Assembly (NCBI GenBank): GCA_023410675.1
Contig: JAEYPM010000110.1
Coordinates: forward strand, 6,647 to 70,646
Source: Bacillota bacterium
Lineage (GTDB): Bacteria > Bacillota > Clostridia > Lachnospirales > Cellulosilyticaceae
Length of the DNA: 64,000 nt
Direction: 5' to 3'
Shown here: positions 27,777-36,074 of the stretch, one piece after another
Position numbering within the stretch: the stretch's first letter is position 1
Layout of the letters: each line of letters begins with the position of its first letter
Notes under the pieces: model-generated
The model's input: only the letters and a program-made list of their open reading frames with translations
Told to the model about the DNA's origin: nothing
Database searches by the model: none
Program-made: the position numbers and the translations under genes

Positions 27777-30233
27777 TTATTTAGCGTCTCTGTTATCAAA
27801 TGTAGCTGTTTTTGTAGCTGAATCAAATGATGATTCTACGCCTAATGCTACAGCGATAAATTTAAGTGGTAAGTATGTTCTACCATCTTTAATAACTGCT
27901 TTAGTATCCATCTTGATAGCCATACCGTTTACAGTCATGATGTCGCTTCCAGCTTTAAGTTGGATAATCTTTTCTCCAGCTATAATTGTAGCAACGCCAT
28001 TGCTAAATAATACGTTATCTCCAACTATACCAAATGCTTCTGCTACATATCTTGCAGGTACCATGATACGGCTGTCTTGGATGTATGCTTGAGCATCCAT
28101 AGTCTTGCTTACACCATCAACTGTATATTCGCTTGATCCAGCTGTGAATGTTGCAACAACAGCTTTAAGAGCACCTTGTCTGATATCTTCTGTATTTCTT
28201 GTGTTAATCTTGAAGAAATCTTTAACTTCGATTGTACCATGATCATGATTTCCATCTTTAGCATGCTCTGAAGATAAAGCATTTCCACCTATTTTAATTG
28301 GGAATGATCCTTCTGGTACTGTACGGTCAAATGATACTTCGAAACCTGTAAGCTCGATAGTTGATGCTGTCTTAGAAGCATGTTTGATTTCGATTTCGAT
28401 TTGGCCATTCTTGTTATCCCATTTATTGATTACAAGATCTCCAGATGTTACTTTAACTTCACCTTTTCCAGTGAATTTGTAACCTTCTGCTGGAGTAGAG
28501 ATAATTAAGTCACCACGTTTGATTCTATCATTAGCAGTTTCAGTGATAACTACTTTGCCTTCATATTTTTGTTTTTGAAGACCTACTTTAACTACCATAG
28601 CTTCAGCTTCTACTTTAACAGGTGCTATAACTTTAGCAGCTGTGCAAGAAACTTCTTCGTCGATAGATCTTTCAGCGTATGCTGTAAGTTTTACTTCTTT
28701 TCCATCTGCTGTATCTAAGTCTACACAGATAGGAGCTTCAAATTCATATTTATCTTTGCTATGAATTGGAGCTGCATTGATATCTTCATGATCTGTGTAA
28801 TCTCCATCTCTGTTTACGTCAACAGCTACGAATTTAGCTGTGAATCCTACGAATTTTGTTCCATCCATTTTAACGTCTACGATTTCAACGTTATCAGTTT
28901 TAGCTTTGATAACTTGTTTAGCTGAATCAACTTTGTCTTGTCTTGTAGCATTTTTGATGCTTACATCTGACTCATCATATTTTCCAAAGTAAGCGCCTTC
29001 ACTAAGTTCAAATTTAACAGTATGGTTTGGAAGAATACCATCTTTTACGTTTTCTTCTAAGAAGAATACTGCGTCATCTTTGCTTTGTCCTGCTACGATA
29101 TCTAAAGTTTTTTCATCTTTCATGTAAAGCTTAGTATCTGTAAGAACAATGTTAGCTACTTTAAGTGCTGTAGCTTCTCCAAGTGGGCTATCAACTTTGA
29201 TTGTTAAGTCGCCTTCTTTTGGAGTTCTAGTGTTTGCACCTACATGAAGACCTTTAATTCTGAATAAACCTTTTGAGTTAACCCATGAAGTTTCTTCTCC
29301 ATTATCTGGAACACCGTTGCTATTTGCATCGTCCCATTTTTGGAACATCATAGCTGGAACCCAAATTGTCATTTCATCGCCGTATTTGCTTGTGATTTCT
29401 CCTGGTTTACCATAGAATGTTGTTGATGCAAATCCTTTTCCTGCAGTGATTTCAAGAGTATCATTTGAATCAAAGAATTCAAATTCGCTGTTATCAATTG
29501 TTAATTTAATTTCAAAACCTGGATAAGATTGAGTAACACCGTTGATTGTAGTTGTACGGTATTTCAAATCTTTTGCTTTGCTAGCTACAACACCTTCATA
29601 TGGTTCAGTGAATACGATTTCTCCGATTTCACCTTCATCAAATAAGTTTGTAACTTCTTCAGCTGTAACTTGGCATTTGTCATCTTTAGATTCAGCAAAT
29701 GTAAGTTTTGATTCTGTAATTTCAAGACCATTGTTATCGATAGAAACTGTAGCAACATCACCAGTTACTTTACCGAAAAGTGGTATGAATAAGTATGTGT
29801 CTTCTGGAATAATACTTGTTCCATATACATCTTCATAGTTGCTAAGATCTACTTTTAAGCATTTCTTTCCAGGAACTACAGTAAGATCACCAAATGATAA
29901 TGTAGATGCTGTTGGTGCTTTAAGACCTAAAGCTACTTCAAGATTTGTGAAGATTTCATTATCTCTGTTGTATTGTGCTTGGTCAAATTCAAATCCTTCA
30001 ACATCAAGGTAGAATAACCCATCATGGTAATTAGTGTCTACTGTGTCATCTAATTTAATTCTTAAAATAGGACCTGTAGTAAGATCATTTTCATCATGAC
30101 CATATACTCTGTCTTTTTTGCCTACTTGTTTGTTAACAATAGTGTTTGTTGAGCCTGCGAAAGTTACAACTGGTACTGCTGTAACGATCATAGTTGCTGC
30201 AAGTACAGCCGCTAATTTTTGGCGTAATTTCAT
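27777..30233 (-). CDS. S-layer-like secreted protein, paralogue 1
   Basis: 818 residues. The signal peptide MKLRQKLAAVLAATMIVTAV is cleaved near TFA. The mature protein is beta-rich and acidic. Two EF-hand-like calcium loops are visible: DANSNGVPDNGEE from Asp302 and DVNRDGDYTDHED from Asp472, both with acidic or Asn residues at 1, 3, 5, Gly at 6 and Glu at 12. Residues ~540-690 are the segment best conserved among the three paralogues (VKVGLQKQKYEGKVVITET, ASKTASTIELTGFEV, DRTVPEGS). Residues ~700-815 are a CuAO-N-like module (RIMVPARYVAEAFGI, IIQLKAGSDIMTVNG, YLPLKFIAVALGV). There are no SLH or LPXTG anchors. The strong promoter, own terminator and paralogue cluster suggest an abundant surface protein; S-layer identity is inference. 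Confidence 0.8.
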   Translation of the reverse strand: MKLRQKLAAVLAATMIVTAVPVVTFAGSTNTIVNKQVGKKDRVYGHDENDLTTGPILRIKLDDTVDTNYHDGLFYLDVEGFEFDQAQYNRDNEIFTNLEVALGLKAPTASTLSFGDLTVVPGKKCLKVDLSNYEDVYGTSIIPEDTYLFIPLFGKVTGDVATVSIDNNGLEITESKLTFAESKDDKCQVTAEEVTNLFDEGEIGEIVFTEPYEGVVASKAKDLKYRTTTINGVTQSYPGFEIKLTIDNSEFEFFDSNDTLEITAGKGFASTTFYGKPGEITSKYGDEMTIWVPAMMFQKWDDANSNGVPDNGEETSWVNSKGLFRIKGLHVGANTRTPKEGDLTIKVDSPLGEATALKVANIVLTDTKLYMKDEKTLDIVAGQSKDDAVFFLEENVKDGILPNHTVKFELSEGAYFGKYDESDVSIKNATRQDKVDSAKQVIKAKTDNVEIVDVKMDGTKFVGFTAKFVAVDVNRDGDYTDHEDINAAPIHSKDKYEFEAPICVDLDTADGKEVKLTAYAERSIDEEVSCTAAKVIAPVKVEAEAMVVKVGLQKQKYEGKVVITETANDRIKRGDLIISTPAEGYKFTGKGEVKVTSGDLVINKWDNKNGQIEIEIKHASKTASTIELTGFEVSFDRTVPEGSFPIKIGGNALSSEHAKDGNHDHGTIEVKDFFKINTRNTEDIRQGALKAVVATFTAGSSEYTVDGVSKTMDAQAYIQDSRIMVPARYVAEAFGIVGDNVLFSNGVATIIAGEKIIQLKAGSDIMTVNGMAIKMDTKAVIKDGRTYLPLKFIAVALGVESSFDSATKTATFDNRDAK

Positions 30234-30292
30234 TATTGTTTCCCCCTTATTTAATTTTTTATCAAAATATAATTTTTGATGATTTCAAAACA

Positions 30293-30321
30293 ATTATATA
30301 ATGCTAAGTTTTTCAAGTCAA
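30293..30321 (-). promoter_or_regulatory. Promoter of S-layer-like paralogue 1
   Basis: TTGACT (30316-30321), a 17-base spacer and TATAAT (30293-30298) on the minus strand match 11 of 12 sigma-A consensus positions. The expected leader is about 50 bases and ends in an AAGGGGG ribosome site. Confidence 0.8.
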
Positions 30322-30384
30322 TTAAATATTTCACTTTGTAACTTTATTGTAATATTTATGATACATTAGCATTAATATTTGAAA

Positions 30385-30443
30385 TTGTATATAATCAAAA
30401 AGGAGATAGTCATTTTAACTATCTCCTTTTTGATTATATACAA
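30385..30443. terminator. 26-bp perfect inverted repeat, likely bidirectional terminator
   Basis: The arm at 30385-30410 is perfectly complementary to 30418-30443 around a 7-base loop. The core AAAAAGGAGATAGT / ACTATCTCCTTTTT has an internal T-run on either strand. It lies 105 bases past the stop of paralogue 2 and upstream of the paralogue 1 promoter. The spacer 30444-30547 also holds a direct repeat of TTATATACAATAAAT (about 30434 and 30451) and repeated TTTTTTGCTTTTTTATT-like tracts. Confidence 0.75.
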
Positions 30444-30547
30444 TAAATTATTTATATACAATAAATAGTTTATTGTTTTTATCTTTATTATTTTTTGCTT
30501 TTTTATTTTTTGCTTTTATCTTTTGTTATTTTCTTAATAAACTACTA

Positions 30548-33001
30548 TTAGTTTTTATTTGAAAATGTAGCTGTTTTTGTAGCTGAGTCCCAAGTTGAGT
30601 TTACGCCAAGGGCTGCTGCAATAAACTTCATTGGTACATAAGATCTACCGTTTTTAACTTCAGCTTTTGCATCCATCTTGATAGACATACCATTGACAAT
30701 AATCATATCGCTTCCAACTTTAAGTTGAACGATCTTTTCTCCAGCAATTACTGTAACAACGCCATCATTAAATAAGATGTTTTCTGGTGAAATACCAAAT
30801 GCATCAGATAAGTATCTTACAGGAACCATTGTACGATCGTTTTGAATGTAAGCTGCTGCATCCATAGTCTTAGTTACACCATCAACTGTATATTCAGTAG
30901 ATCCAGCTGTAAAGGATACTTCAACTGCTTTAAGAGCACCTGATTTGATATCCTCAGTATTTGGTGTGTTTACTCTAAAGAAGTCTTTAACTTCAATAGA
31001 ACCATGAGCATGTCTGCCATCTTTTTCATGTTCACTTACAAGTGAAGATCCTTTAACATTTAATGCAAAGGTTCCTTCTGGAACTGTACGATCAACATCT
31101 ACTTCAAATCCTGTAATTTCAATAGTCGAAGCTGTCTTTGAAGCATTTTTAACTTCAATGATGATTTGATCTTTCTTGTTTTCCCATTTGTTGATGATAA
31201 GGTCACCAGATGTTACTTTTACTTCGCCTTTACCTGTAAATTTGTAGCCTTCTGCTGGTGTAGCAATTACCAAGTCCCCACGACCAATCTTGCCATTTGC
31301 TGTTTCAGTAATTGTTAATTTGCCTTCATATTTTTGTTTTTGAAGTCCTACTTTAACTACCATAGCTTCAGCTTCTACTTTAACAGGTGCAACTACTTTT
31401 GCAGCTACAGTTGAAACTTCTTCATCAATTGCTCTTTCCCCTGAAGCTGTAATTTTGATTTCTGTAGCATCTTCTGTATCTAAATCTACACATAAAGGTG
31501 CTTTAAATTCATATTTATCTTTGCTGTTTATTGGTGCAGCATTGATATCACCATGATCTGTAAAATCTCCATCGCCATTCATATCTTTTGCTACGAATTT
31601 TGCAGTGAATCCTACATATTTTGTTCCATCCATCTCTACATCAACTACATCTACATTAGTTGGTAATGTAATAAGATTTTTAAATGAAGTAACCTTTTCG
31701 CTTCTTGTAGCATCATCTACATCGCCAAATGTCTCTTCATCAAATACACCAAAGTATCCTTTGCTAAGTTCAAAATCAACTGTGTGGTTTGGAAGAATAC
31801 CATCTGCAACGTTTTCTTCAAGGAAGAAGGTTACATCTTCACTCTTACCAGCTGTAATTTCTACTGTTTTTTCATCTTTCATGTAAAGTTTAGTATCTGT
31901 AAGAACTACATTAGCCACTTTAAGTGCTGTAGCTTCGCCAAGATCACCTTTTACATCAATAGTAAGATCTCCAGCTGTAGGTGTTTTTGTATTAGCTCTT
32001 ACCTCAACACCTTTAATTCTAAAGATACCCTTTGAGTTAACCCACTCAAATTCATTTTTGTCATACTCACCATCAGTGTCTAAATCCCCTAAGTAATTTT
32101 GGAATGCCATAACAGGAATTAAAATAGTTACTTCATCTCCATATTTACTTGTTACTTGAAGACCACCTAATGCCCAAGTACCCTCAAAGCCTTTGCCAAG
32201 TTCAACTTCTACATCTTGTGACTCAACGAATTCAAATTCTTGGTTATCAGTTGCTAATTTTATTTCAAAGTAGTCATAAGTACCTGATACATCATTGATT
32301 TTTCCTGATTTTGTTACGAATTTTCCATCTTCATATTTAGATTTGATGATATTTGCATAAGCTTCTGAGAATACAATATCTCCAATAGTACCTTCATCAA
32401 AAATATCTGTTACATCTTCAGCTGTAACTGTGCATTTTTCACCTTTAGATTCAGCAAAAGTAAGTGCTGTTCCACCTGTAATTTCAAGTTGGTTGTTGTC
32501 TATTGTAACAGTAGCAATATCTCCTGTTACTTTACCATATAGAGGTATAAATAATGTAGTATCTTCTGGAATAACAGTTGTTCCATAAACATCATAGTAT
32601 CCACTAAGGTCAACTTTTAAGCATTTTTTGCCTACTTGAACTGTAAGATTACCAAAAGAACGGTCATTTCCTGTTGGCACCCCTACATATGTACCTTGAG
32701 CAGCTTTTAGATTTGTAAAGATTTCATTATCTCTATTGTATTGAGCTTGATCAAATTCAAACCCTTCTACATCTAAATAGAATACACCACCGTGTTCTGT
32801 TGTATCTACAGAATCATCTAATTTAACTTTTAAGATTGGACCTGTTGTAAGATCATTCTCCTCATGTCCATATACTCTATCTTTTTTACCTACTTGTTTG
32901 TTTACAATGGTATTTGTTGAAGCTGCAAATGTTACAACGGGTACTGTTGTTACAACAGTTGCTGCTGCAAGAACCATAGCTAATTTTTGACGCAATTTCA
33001 T
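30548..33001 (-). CDS. S-layer-like secreted protein, paralogue 2
   Basis: 817 residues, very similar to paralogue 1 along its whole length (shared mature N-terminus NTIVNKQVGKKDRVYGH). The signal peptide MKLRQKLAMVLAAATVVTTV ends near TFA. Two EF-hand-like loops sit at the same places: DLDTDGEYDKNEF from Asp306, and DMNGDGDFTDHGD from Asp473, the second with Gly instead of Glu at position 12. The C-terminal CuAO-N module reads RTMVPVRYLSDAFGI, IVQLKVGSDMIIVNG and YVPMKFIAAALGV. AAGGAGGAAG precedes the ATG. Tandem duplication followed by divergence is the simplest origin. Function as a surface-layer subunit is inferred. Confidence 0.8.
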   Translation of the reverse strand: MKLRQKLAMVLAAATVVTTVPVVTFAASTNTIVNKQVGKKDRVYGHEENDLTTGPILKVKLDDSVDTTEHGGVFYLDVEGFEFDQAQYNRDNEIFTNLKAAQGTYVGVPTGNDRSFGNLTVQVGKKCLKVDLSGYYDVYGTTVIPEDTTLFIPLYGKVTGDIATVTIDNNQLEITGGTALTFAESKGEKCTVTAEDVTDIFDEGTIGDIVFSEAYANIIKSKYEDGKFVTKSGKINDVSGTYDYFEIKLATDNQEFEFVESQDVEVELGKGFEGTWALGGLQVTSKYGDEVTILIPVMAFQNYLGDLDTDGEYDKNEFEWVNSKGIFRIKGVEVRANTKTPTAGDLTIDVKGDLGEATALKVANVVLTDTKLYMKDEKTVEITAGKSEDVTFFLEENVADGILPNHTVDFELSKGYFGVFDEETFGDVDDATRSEKVTSFKNLITLPTNVDVVDVEMDGTKYVGFTAKFVAKDMNGDGDFTDHGDINAAPINSKDKYEFKAPLCVDLDTEDATEIKITASGERAIDEEVSTVAAKVVAPVKVEAEAMVVKVGLQKQKYEGKLTITETANGKIGRGDLVIATPAEGYKFTGKGEVKVTSGDLIINKWENKKDQIIIEVKNASKTASTIEITGFEVDVDRTVPEGTFALNVKGSSLVSEHEKDGRHAHGSIEVKDFFRVNTPNTEDIKSGALKAVEVSFTAGSTEYTVDGVTKTMDAAAYIQNDRTMVPVRYLSDAFGISPENILFNDGVVTVIAGEKIVQLKVGSDMIIVNGMSIKMDAKAEVKNGRSYVPMKFIAAALGVNSTWDSATKTATFSNKN

Positions 33002-33094
33002 ATTCTAGCTTCCTCCTTTGTTGATGTTGGTCAAGTCACAGATATATTCGACATATTTATGAAAAAATGCCAAAATATTCATCTATTCGACATT

Positions 33095-33123
33095 ATTATA
33101 ATATGGAAAAGTTGCCCAGTCAA
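33095..33123 (-). promoter_or_regulatory. Promoter of S-layer-like paralogue 2
   Basis: TTGACT (33118-33123), a 17-base spacer and TATAAT (33095-33100) on the minus strand: the same hexamers and spacing as paralogue 1. The leader is about 90 bases and contains two copies of ATGTCGAAT (near 33046-33054 and 33085-33093) with a related TTCGACAA at 33126-33133 upstream of the -35. Confidence 0.8.
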
Positions 33124-33213
33124 TTAATTGTCGAATTTTGTAATATTAACGTAACACTGATGTATTTATCCGCAACGCAAAAGTAAACTCACAACAAAAG
33201 GGTATGTACAATG

Positions 33214-33250
33214 AAAAGCCCTTAGGTTATCTATACACCTAAGGGCTTTT
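33214..33250 (-). terminator. Terminator after S-layer-like paralogue 3
   Basis: AAAAGCCCTTAGGT (33214-33227) pairs perfectly with ACCTAAGGGCTTTT (33237-33250) around a 9-base loop. It lies 43 bases past the stop of the 33293-35584 gene. The T-run is stronger on the plus strand (TTTTTTC) than on the minus, so it may act in both directions. Confidence 0.8.
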
Positions 33251-33292
33251 TTCATTCAAACGTTATAACACTATTAATTTTATACTTATCAA

Positions 33293-35584
33293 TTAGTTGT
33301 TAGTGAATGAAGCTGTTCTTGTAGTGGCATCCCAGTTAACTGATACACCAAGAATTCTTCCTATTTCACCCATTGGAACATAAGTTCTTCCATCTTTAAT
33401 AACAACTTTTGCATCCAGTTTAATTTGTGCTCCGTTTACAATCGCAATATTGCTACCATTAGTAAGCTGTACTGTTCTTGCACCTGCGAAGATAGTAACT
33501 GTTCCATTGCTAAATATGATATCTTTTCCTTCAATACCGAATGCATCAGATACGTAACGAACAGGTATCATTGTTCTGTCATTTGAAAGATATGCTTCTG
33601 CATCCATTTCTTTTTCTTCACCGTTGATAGCATATTTCTTGCTACCAATTACAAAGCTTGCTGTACCTCTTCTTAATCCATTAGATGCGATATCTTCTGT
33701 GTTACGAGTTCCAACTATGAAGAAATCTTCTACGTCGATAGTACCATGTGTATGATTTACTGCAAAGCTATCGTGGCTTCCTACTAATGCACTTCCTGAG
33801 ATTGCAAGATCATAAGAACCTTCTGGTACAGTACGATCTACAGTTACTTCAAAGTTTGAAATTTCAATTGTTGAAGCTGTTTTAGATTGACGTGCAACTG
33901 GAATTACTACATTATATGCTCCAGCACCTTGGTTGTAAGCAATTTTAATTCCTGTTTCATCTAATCTAAGATCTCCTGCTGTTACTTTTACTTCTGGTTT
34001 CTTAGTAAATTTAACGCCTTCTTCTGCAGGAATAGATAATACTAAGTCTCCTCTTTCAAGCATAGCATTTTCTGTTTCAGAGATAGTAACTTTACCACCT
34101 ACTTGTTTTTGAAGACCAACTTTAACTGTTACAGCTTCTGCAGTTACTTTAGCAGGGGCTTTAACATTTGCTACTATTACTGATGGTTCTTCACCTTCTA
34201 TAGCACGTCCTGTTGCTTTAAGCACAACTTCATGATTTTCTAATGCAACTGCTGTACAAATACGTGTTGTAAATTCAAATTCATCAATTTTAGTTGAATT
34301 TAAGTTTTCTGCTGCAACTTTTACTGAGAAGCCAACAAACTCATTATCATCATTTACTTCTACGTCTACTAATTGTACACCTTGAGGTAATTTAATAAGT
34401 TGTTTGAATTGGTTTAATGGACTTTGAGCTCCTGATGCTGTATCAACTACACCAAAATAAGCATTTTCTATTGTAAAGTCTAATGTACGGTTAGCTACCA
34501 TAGAATCATTTACATTTTCTTTTAATTTGAAAGTAACTTCTTTGTCTCTTCCTGCTACTACATCAACAACTTTTTCATCTTTCATTATGATTGATGTACC
34601 GTAGTTTACTACTTTTGCTACTACATAGTCTGCTGAATTCACAATATCGCCACTAAGATTTACTTTAAGTTCACCAAATTCAGGTACTTTAACCTCAGAT
34701 TTTACTTCAATATCTTTTATAGTGATGTTTCCTCTTGAAGCTGCTGCTAAGTTTGTTGTAAATACTGAAGTTGGAATTTTTACTTCTAAAAGATCTGAAT
34801 ATTTGCCTTCTACTATTTGAAGTCCATTAGCAAGTGTAAGATCTTCTTGTGCATCAAAACCTTTTCCAAAAGATACTTTTGCACTATCTGAATCTAATAC
34901 TTTGAAGTCTTTGTGTTCAATATCAAATTCAAGTGTCATGTGTGTCTTTCCTGCTGCTTCTAATTCTCTAGCCTTAGCTAAGAAAGCTCCTTGGTATGGC
35001 TCTTCAATTGTGATATCTGCTAAAGAACCTTCACTATAAATGTTTGGAAGTGATCCAACAGTTACTTTTCCTTTTTCAGTACTTGTTGCAGCAAATACAT
35101 AAGTTCCACCTGTGATGTTTTGGTTGTTTGTATCTACTGTTACACTTGCTTGTTCCCCTGTTACTTCAGCAACAAGTGGTAAGATAACATTTTCTGTATG
35201 TGCTATAGCTTCTTGAGCTTTTACTTGTACTTCTGTATCAGAAACACGTTTCATAACAATTTTACTTGTTGGAGCTGCTGAAGTTAACTCGCCTGTAGCT
35301 AAGTTTACTTCTTTAGCTTCGTAGTTACCATCTCCATCTTTAAATGCATCTTTTGACCATTTAGCACCTTCTAATTCTAAATAGAATGTTGCATTTGCAG
35401 GTAAGTTATCTTCTAAATCAATAACTAACTGTGGTGCTGTTGTTCCATCATTAAATATATCATCTTTAGCAACCTTCACTACTTTCGTAATTCTGTTTGA
35501 TGATGCTGCCATTGTTACTACTGGAACTGCTGTAACTATCATTGTAGCTGCTAACACAGCTGCTAACTTTTGACGTAATTTCAT
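33293..35584 (-). CDS. S-layer-like secreted protein, paralogue 3 (divergent)
   Basis: 763 residues. The signal peptide is nearly identical to paralogue 1 (MKLRQKLAAVLAATMIVTAV, cleaved near TMA), but the mature N-terminal half is diverged and shorter. The conserved central stretch remains (VKVGLQKQVGGKVTISETEN, SKTASTIEISNFEV, DRTVPEGSYDLAISG, RNTEDIASNG), as does the C-terminal CuAO-N module (RTMIPVRYVSDAFGI, TVQLTNGSNIAIVNG, YVPMGEIGRILGV). I find neither EF-hand-like loop. It has two candidate promoters and a long, structured leader. Like its paralogues it lacks SLH and LPXTG anchors, so the CuAO-N module or glycan may hold it to the wall; inference. Confidence 0.8.
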   Translation of the reverse strand: MKLRQKLAAVLAATMIVTAVPVVTMAASSNRITKVVKVAKDDIFNDGTTAPQLVIDLEDNLPANATFYLELEGAKWSKDAFKDGDGNYEAKEVNLATGELTSAAPTSKIVMKRVSDTEVQVKAQEAIAHTENVILPLVAEVTGEQASVTVDTNNQNITGGTYVFAATSTEKGKVTVGSLPNIYSEGSLADITIEEPYQGAFLAKARELEAAGKTHMTLEFDIEHKDFKVLDSDSAKVSFGKGFDAQEDLTLANGLQIVEGKYSDLLEVKIPTSVFTTNLAAASRGNITIKDIEVKSEVKVPEFGELKVNLSGDIVNSADYVVAKVVNYGTSIIMKDEKVVDVVAGRDKEVTFKLKENVNDSMVANRTLDFTIENAYFGVVDTASGAQSPLNQFKQLIKLPQGVQLVDVEVNDDNEFVGFSVKVAAENLNSTKIDEFEFTTRICTAVALENHEVVLKATGRAIEGEEPSVIVANVKAPAKVTAEAVTVKVGLQKQVGGKVTISETENAMLERGDLVLSIPAEEGVKFTKKPEVKVTAGDLRLDETGIKIAYNQGAGAYNVVIPVARQSKTASTIEISNFEVTVDRTVPEGSYDLAISGSALVGSHDSFAVNHTHGTIDVEDFFIVGTRNTEDIASNGLRRGTASFVIGSKKYAINGEEKEMDAEAYLSNDRTMIPVRYVSDAFGIEGKDIIFSNGTVTIFAGARTVQLTNGSNIAIVNGAQIKLDAKVVIKDGRTYVPMGEIGRILGVSVNWDATTRTASFTNN

Positions 35585-35623
35585 ATTCTAGTCCTCCTTG
35601 ATGTTTCGCATTAGTCGAATAAT

Positions 35624-35698
35624 CATGTAGTTTACTTTAATAGTTATGTAATATTTGATTGTTATTGTAATGATTTGTAACAATCACTTAACTACATG
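35624..35698 (-). promoter_or_regulatory. Structured 5' leader of S-layer-like paralogue 3
   Basis: An outer stem (CATGTAGTT 35624-35632 with AACTACATG 35690-35698) encloses an inner stem (GATTGTTA 35657-35664 with TAACAATC 35678-35685). The whole lies in the predicted leader about 40 bases before the start and has no T-run. Long, folded leaders stabilise mRNAs of several abundant surface proteins. That role here is inference. Confidence 0.5.
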
Positions 35699-35741
35699 TC
35701 TTCCCAGCTAACTTGCTTTATTGCCCTCGCTGGATAATTTG

Positions 35742-35770
35742 ATTATATACTGATTATACATGCTTTTCAA
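35742..35770 (-). promoter_or_regulatory. Proximal promoter of S-layer-like paralogue 3
   Basis: TTGAAA (35765-35770), a 17-base spacer and TATAAT (35742-35747) on the minus strand. The leader would be about 150 bases. Confidence 0.65.
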
Positions 35771-35852
35771 TAGGTATTTATTGGTTAATTTCATTTGGTT
35801 GTTGTTACCATTTATTCCTTATTCGACATATAATGCTATGTATTTCTATTTT

Positions 35853-35881
35853 ATTATAGGTCAATCCTTCAATTAAATCAA
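35853..35881 (-). promoter_or_regulatory. Distal promoter of S-layer-like paralogue 3
   Basis: TTGATT (35876-35881), a 17-base spacer and TATAAT (35853-35858) on the minus strand, 111 bases upstream of the proximal promoter. The 490-base spacer 35585-36074 therefore holds two promoters, the folded leader and the next gene's terminator. Confidence 0.55.
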
Positions 35882-35958
35882 TATTTTTATGTTCACTTTT
35901 ATATTATTTTTAACATTTCTTAATAACTTGTTAACATTTCCCATTATGTAAACAAAAA

Positions 35959-36004
35959 ATAAGTAGCTAAGTAAAGTTATTTTGTACTTTAGTTAGCTAC
36001 TTAT
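35959..36004 (-). terminator. Terminator of the galU / SLH-protein operon
   Basis: A 19-bp stem with one mismatch (35959-35977 with 35986-36004, core AAGTAGCTAA / TTAGCTACTT) is followed on the minus strand by TTTTTTGTTT. It lies 70 bases past the stop of the SLH-like gene. Confidence 0.85.
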
Positions 36005-36074
36005 AGGCTTCATATTTTGATCTTTCAGTTGTACCCCGTGGGCACATTCTATTTCCTTTTTATTTTTACTTTAT

